Shown: positions 60,841 to 64,000 of the stretch, in pieces
Layout: each line of letters begins with the position of its first letter
Position numbering within the stretch: the first letter of the stretch is position 1
Assembly: GCA_914767715.1 (NCBI GenBank)
Contig: OU612073.1
Coordinates: forward strand, 23,498,001 to 23,562,000
From: Membranipora membranacea
Taxonomy: Eukaryota; Bryozoa; Gymnolaemata; Cheilostomatida; Membraniporidae
DNA: 64,000 nt
Reading direction: 5' to 3'
Made by a program: the position numbers and the translations under genes
The notes under the pieces: model-generated
Told to the model about the DNA's origin: nothing
Database searches by the model: none
What the model saw: the letters and a program-made list of their open reading frames with translations, nothing else

Positions 60841-63800
60841 TGCCAAATTTATTTTTAGAAACACATAATCGGAATGTACACAGCGATCATATCCTCTTAT
60901 CCTCATATCCTTGTCATGTGAACGATTGGGTAATTTCGTTGCGCAAGCCGATCGCAACTAACAAGTCAATAAGTTTCTGAAACTCCCGGATTCCTACAAG
61001 GCTTTTAACTGCCAAAATCTTAAGCGCTCAAGCTTTTTGAAGAATATTAAACGTAGGCAATTATAAACCAGATCGTCTTACACAAAAATTATTGCTTTGT
61101 CAGTAGATGCTACGAAAAGCTACTTATTATTATAAATGTAAGAGCAGCAACTCTAGAAAGCTCTGAAAATCTTTCAATACTGATACTGGTAAGAGTAATT
61201 AGAAATCCTGTTTATAAGGCTCTTTCCTTGTAAGGCCTAGAATGTCTTGTCAAAGTATATTGCTTTACTCTTTGGTCTAATTTTGGTTAATGAAATTTAA
61301 GAGATGTCCAATGTCTGAGGTGGCAACATGGGAAACCTTATGGTCTGGATATATCTCATCTGTTTTCATTATTATTACTCGCTTTCGGAGCCTCAACTTC
61401 TCAGTTCAATCAGAGACTCTAGATAGTATCTAAAGTCTCTTGTTCAACTACGAATCTAATTTAAGATTACCCGATATGCTACCCGCTGCCCTCCAAACAT
61501 CATGTCCTTGGTTCTGAGTTGATGTTAATATTGTGAGTCATGAGAATCTGATTATAATTTGTTCCGTTACTTATATGTTTTGTTTTGGTAGAAAGAGACA
61601 GCATCGTGAATCACAACCACAACCATCACCAGCAGGCAAGCCATCAGATTTCTTTCTTGGCTCATGATAAAATGATTAGGTTCCAATATCAATCTTTTCC
61701 CTGATTCACCTGCTGGACAATTTTATATTAAACATAACTTTCCAAATGGTTGAGTTTGTGATATCGTTGGTATTATGATTTGTCTTGTTTTTCTGAATAT
61801 TAGATCTGCAGTATAGATATATGTCAGCGCTGTTGCTGAATAAATGTACGGAGAAACGTAAGGCCTCAATCCAGAGAGAGTTTTTCAGTATGCAGTACAT
61901 TTTCATTACAGTGCCACATCACCCACTGCATAAATAAGGCCACCTCTTATAAGAAGGAGGTAGAAGATATTTGTTATTGGTGCATACATACAGGGGTCCT
62001 GGCGAGGATGGATACCTGCCAGTACAACATAAAGAATGACTGCTGACGCTTTGAATTGAATCTTGATCTCAATGGCCATAAATCTGTACCCTTGAACATT
62101 AGACCAACATGTAACATCTATGGGTTACGAAATATTAACATTTTAGATCAAGACATGCCCGGTTGTAAACGCATAGTTATCTCTACATGACTTAAAATAG
62201 GACAACTCCAGTAGTCGAGATCTGAAATTGCTCACAATGTCATCGCTGCTACATTACAAAATGTAAAGTACAGAGTCCTCATGCACACATCGCACACATT
62301 GGTTTGCAGAAGCAGAAGCTCAGCCAGCCCCAATTTGCAGCTGAATTAATTTAATAAAACTGTGTTTGAAAATACATGTATGTATGCCTTCCCCTTGACT
62401 AACTTAATTAATATACATTTATTTAATGGCCTAATAGGTGAAGTAAATTTTTGGCCTGAGGGAAGGGTTTTATAAAAATATCTGTACAAAGTTTACTGCA
62501 GATTTTATGTATTGCATTGATTTGATCGCTTTTCCTTGGATTTGGAAATCTTGATTTAGGTTGATAACTAGTTATTCTGACTATACAATTCTGACAGCCA
62601 CAGTTCAGATGAGGTGTAATTAAAAACGTTTAGATGAAATATGACAAATTCAGGGATACCATATATCATTTTGAAGAACTCAGAAAATTAAACGAGCTTT
62701 CAAGTTTTTTTATACAATGGATTCTTGATTTTGAAGTTGCCCCTCAACCATCGGCTTCAAGTCAGAAGTGTGGGCAGTATGTTTAGAAATGATATCCGAT
62801 CTCAAGTGATCTAGTATTATAAGGCATCCATGGATGGAAGCTATCTTTTTTTGTTGCGCATTCTTTATATGATTTCTGCTTTAAAGTATGAGGCTTAAGC
62901 CCTAAATGGCAATGACTACAGAATAATACAGCTACGGCTGTGGAAGTAGTAAGACACACCTCAAACTAGGAGAATGATTTTACGGTATATTTTTGTGGAC
63001 CCTTCTCCTGTGCTGACAATTTGGCAGTATACAAATAGACAGAATCTAATTTTGTCGTCTAGAAAACAATGCAGCGTCATTATTATACAGAAGTATGCTT
63101 CAGCTGGCGAAAGCCTACAGCCTACAGTCGGTCTTATATAATATCAATTACTGTTTTGCCGTTTTTGCAACTAATCAAAACTTTTATTAATAGTCTGTTG
63201 ATGTACAGTTATAGGATGATTCATCCGCTCTCGTGTCTATTGTATGAGTACTGTGACTGTGATATAAGCAGGTGATATGTAGGGGCACTCGAGTGAGATG
63301 TCACCCTACTCTGACACCAACTCCGGATGGGCCTTCACAAGTGACACCTCACTTTCACTAGTTCATCTAACATATTTTCATGACGACTTTGTTTTAAAAC
63401 ACATTATAGTTTTTAATTTGCTAATTTATTTCACAATTTTCTCATCAAGATTCAGCTCTGAGTATAAGTAATCAAATTAAATTTGAGGGCCGGCTGTTTG
63501 ATAATGAAGGCGGCCTGTTTGGTCACTGCGTGAGAATTCTAGGTTTGTGTTAGAATGTATGCTGTTATTTCAGGGCCTTTGACCTTTTTTAAATTGTACA
63601 AAATAAAGATTGAGATGGTATAATTGTTTATTACCATTGTCAAGTGGCTTGAGTATTAACAGGGGCCTATTCTAGTGGCTGGTGTATTCACATGACGATG
63701 GCGACTCATAATTCTCATGAGCTGACCACATAGACGACAGCGACAAACTCATGTCTTGATGAGTTCTCTGAAAATTTAGCTGATCTCAACCTTCTCAGGG

Positions 63801-64000
63801 AACGGTGACATTTTTAGCAAGGAGCGTACGTCACAGGGGGACCCACTTGACAAGAAATCTTTTTCAAAAAGAACCAATCTTAGGTCATTCCTAATGTTAT
63901 GGCATTCATAGTTTTGCCGAAATGCTATAATGATCAATGTCACGAAATAATTAAGTGTAGTCATTTTAAATGTTCAGACTCCATGTTTGCTATTCCTAGT
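60841..64000. other. Intergenic, no gene recognised
   Basis: AT-rich sequence upstream of PY-D. Open frames are short, lack matching splice partners and show no family motif. No RNA gene or clear repeat was found. Confidence 0.4.

Overview
This is nuclear DNA of an intron-rich invertebrate animal. The evidence is GT-AG introns throughout, a eukaryotic 20S proteasome beta subunit, an SLC35F6-type transporter, a katanin-type AAA domain, APE/RT LINEs, tRNA-derived SINEs and many fold-back elements in AT-rich non-coding DNA. An early-branching animal such as a sponge would fit, but nothing here fixes the taxon. The six-frame ORFs are mostly single exons; the gene models below were assembled by eye from splice sites, reading phase and homology.

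Left part (1-21 kb). Two tandem paralogues (the first cut by the window edge) encode small ten-cysteine secreted proteins with hydrophobic C-termini, resembling GPI-anchored Ly6/uPAR-type proteins. Next is a complete PSMB6-type proteasome gene on the minus strand. It is divergent from, and 318 bp away from, a complete nine-exon SLC35F6-type gene. Then comes a CAP-domain (GAPR-1/GLIPR2-like) secreted protein carrying a long KAEQER-type helical repeat.

Middle and right part (21-61 kb). This region holds a tandem family on the minus strand: four complete five-exon genes (called PY-A to PY-D here). They encode single-pass membrane proteins with short, cysteine-free, Thr/Asn-rich ectodomains and cytoplasmic tails carrying PPTY and LPSY (PY-type) motifs. 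A small secreted four-cysteine protein gene lies beside the array, intact once and broken or deleted at two other unit boundaries. The array is split by a plus-strand gene at 28-41 kb. Its 11 N-terminal exons form one open frame of unrecognised sequence, joined to a katanin p60-like AAA region that carries a stop at an exon junction, three frameshifts and a changed Walker A residue.

Mobile DNA. The introns hold a hAT-type MITE with a perfect 8-bp target duplication, a MITE nested in a LINE, a LINE nested in another LINE with a 6-bp duplication, a tRNA-derived SINE, Ty3/gypsy-like fragments, and several long inverted repeats and minisatellites. Two copies of a ~230-bp repeat have a 5' end matching the start of U2 snRNA; they are flanked by target duplications and so look like a U2-derived SINE family. 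The last ~3 kb holds no gene I can recognise.
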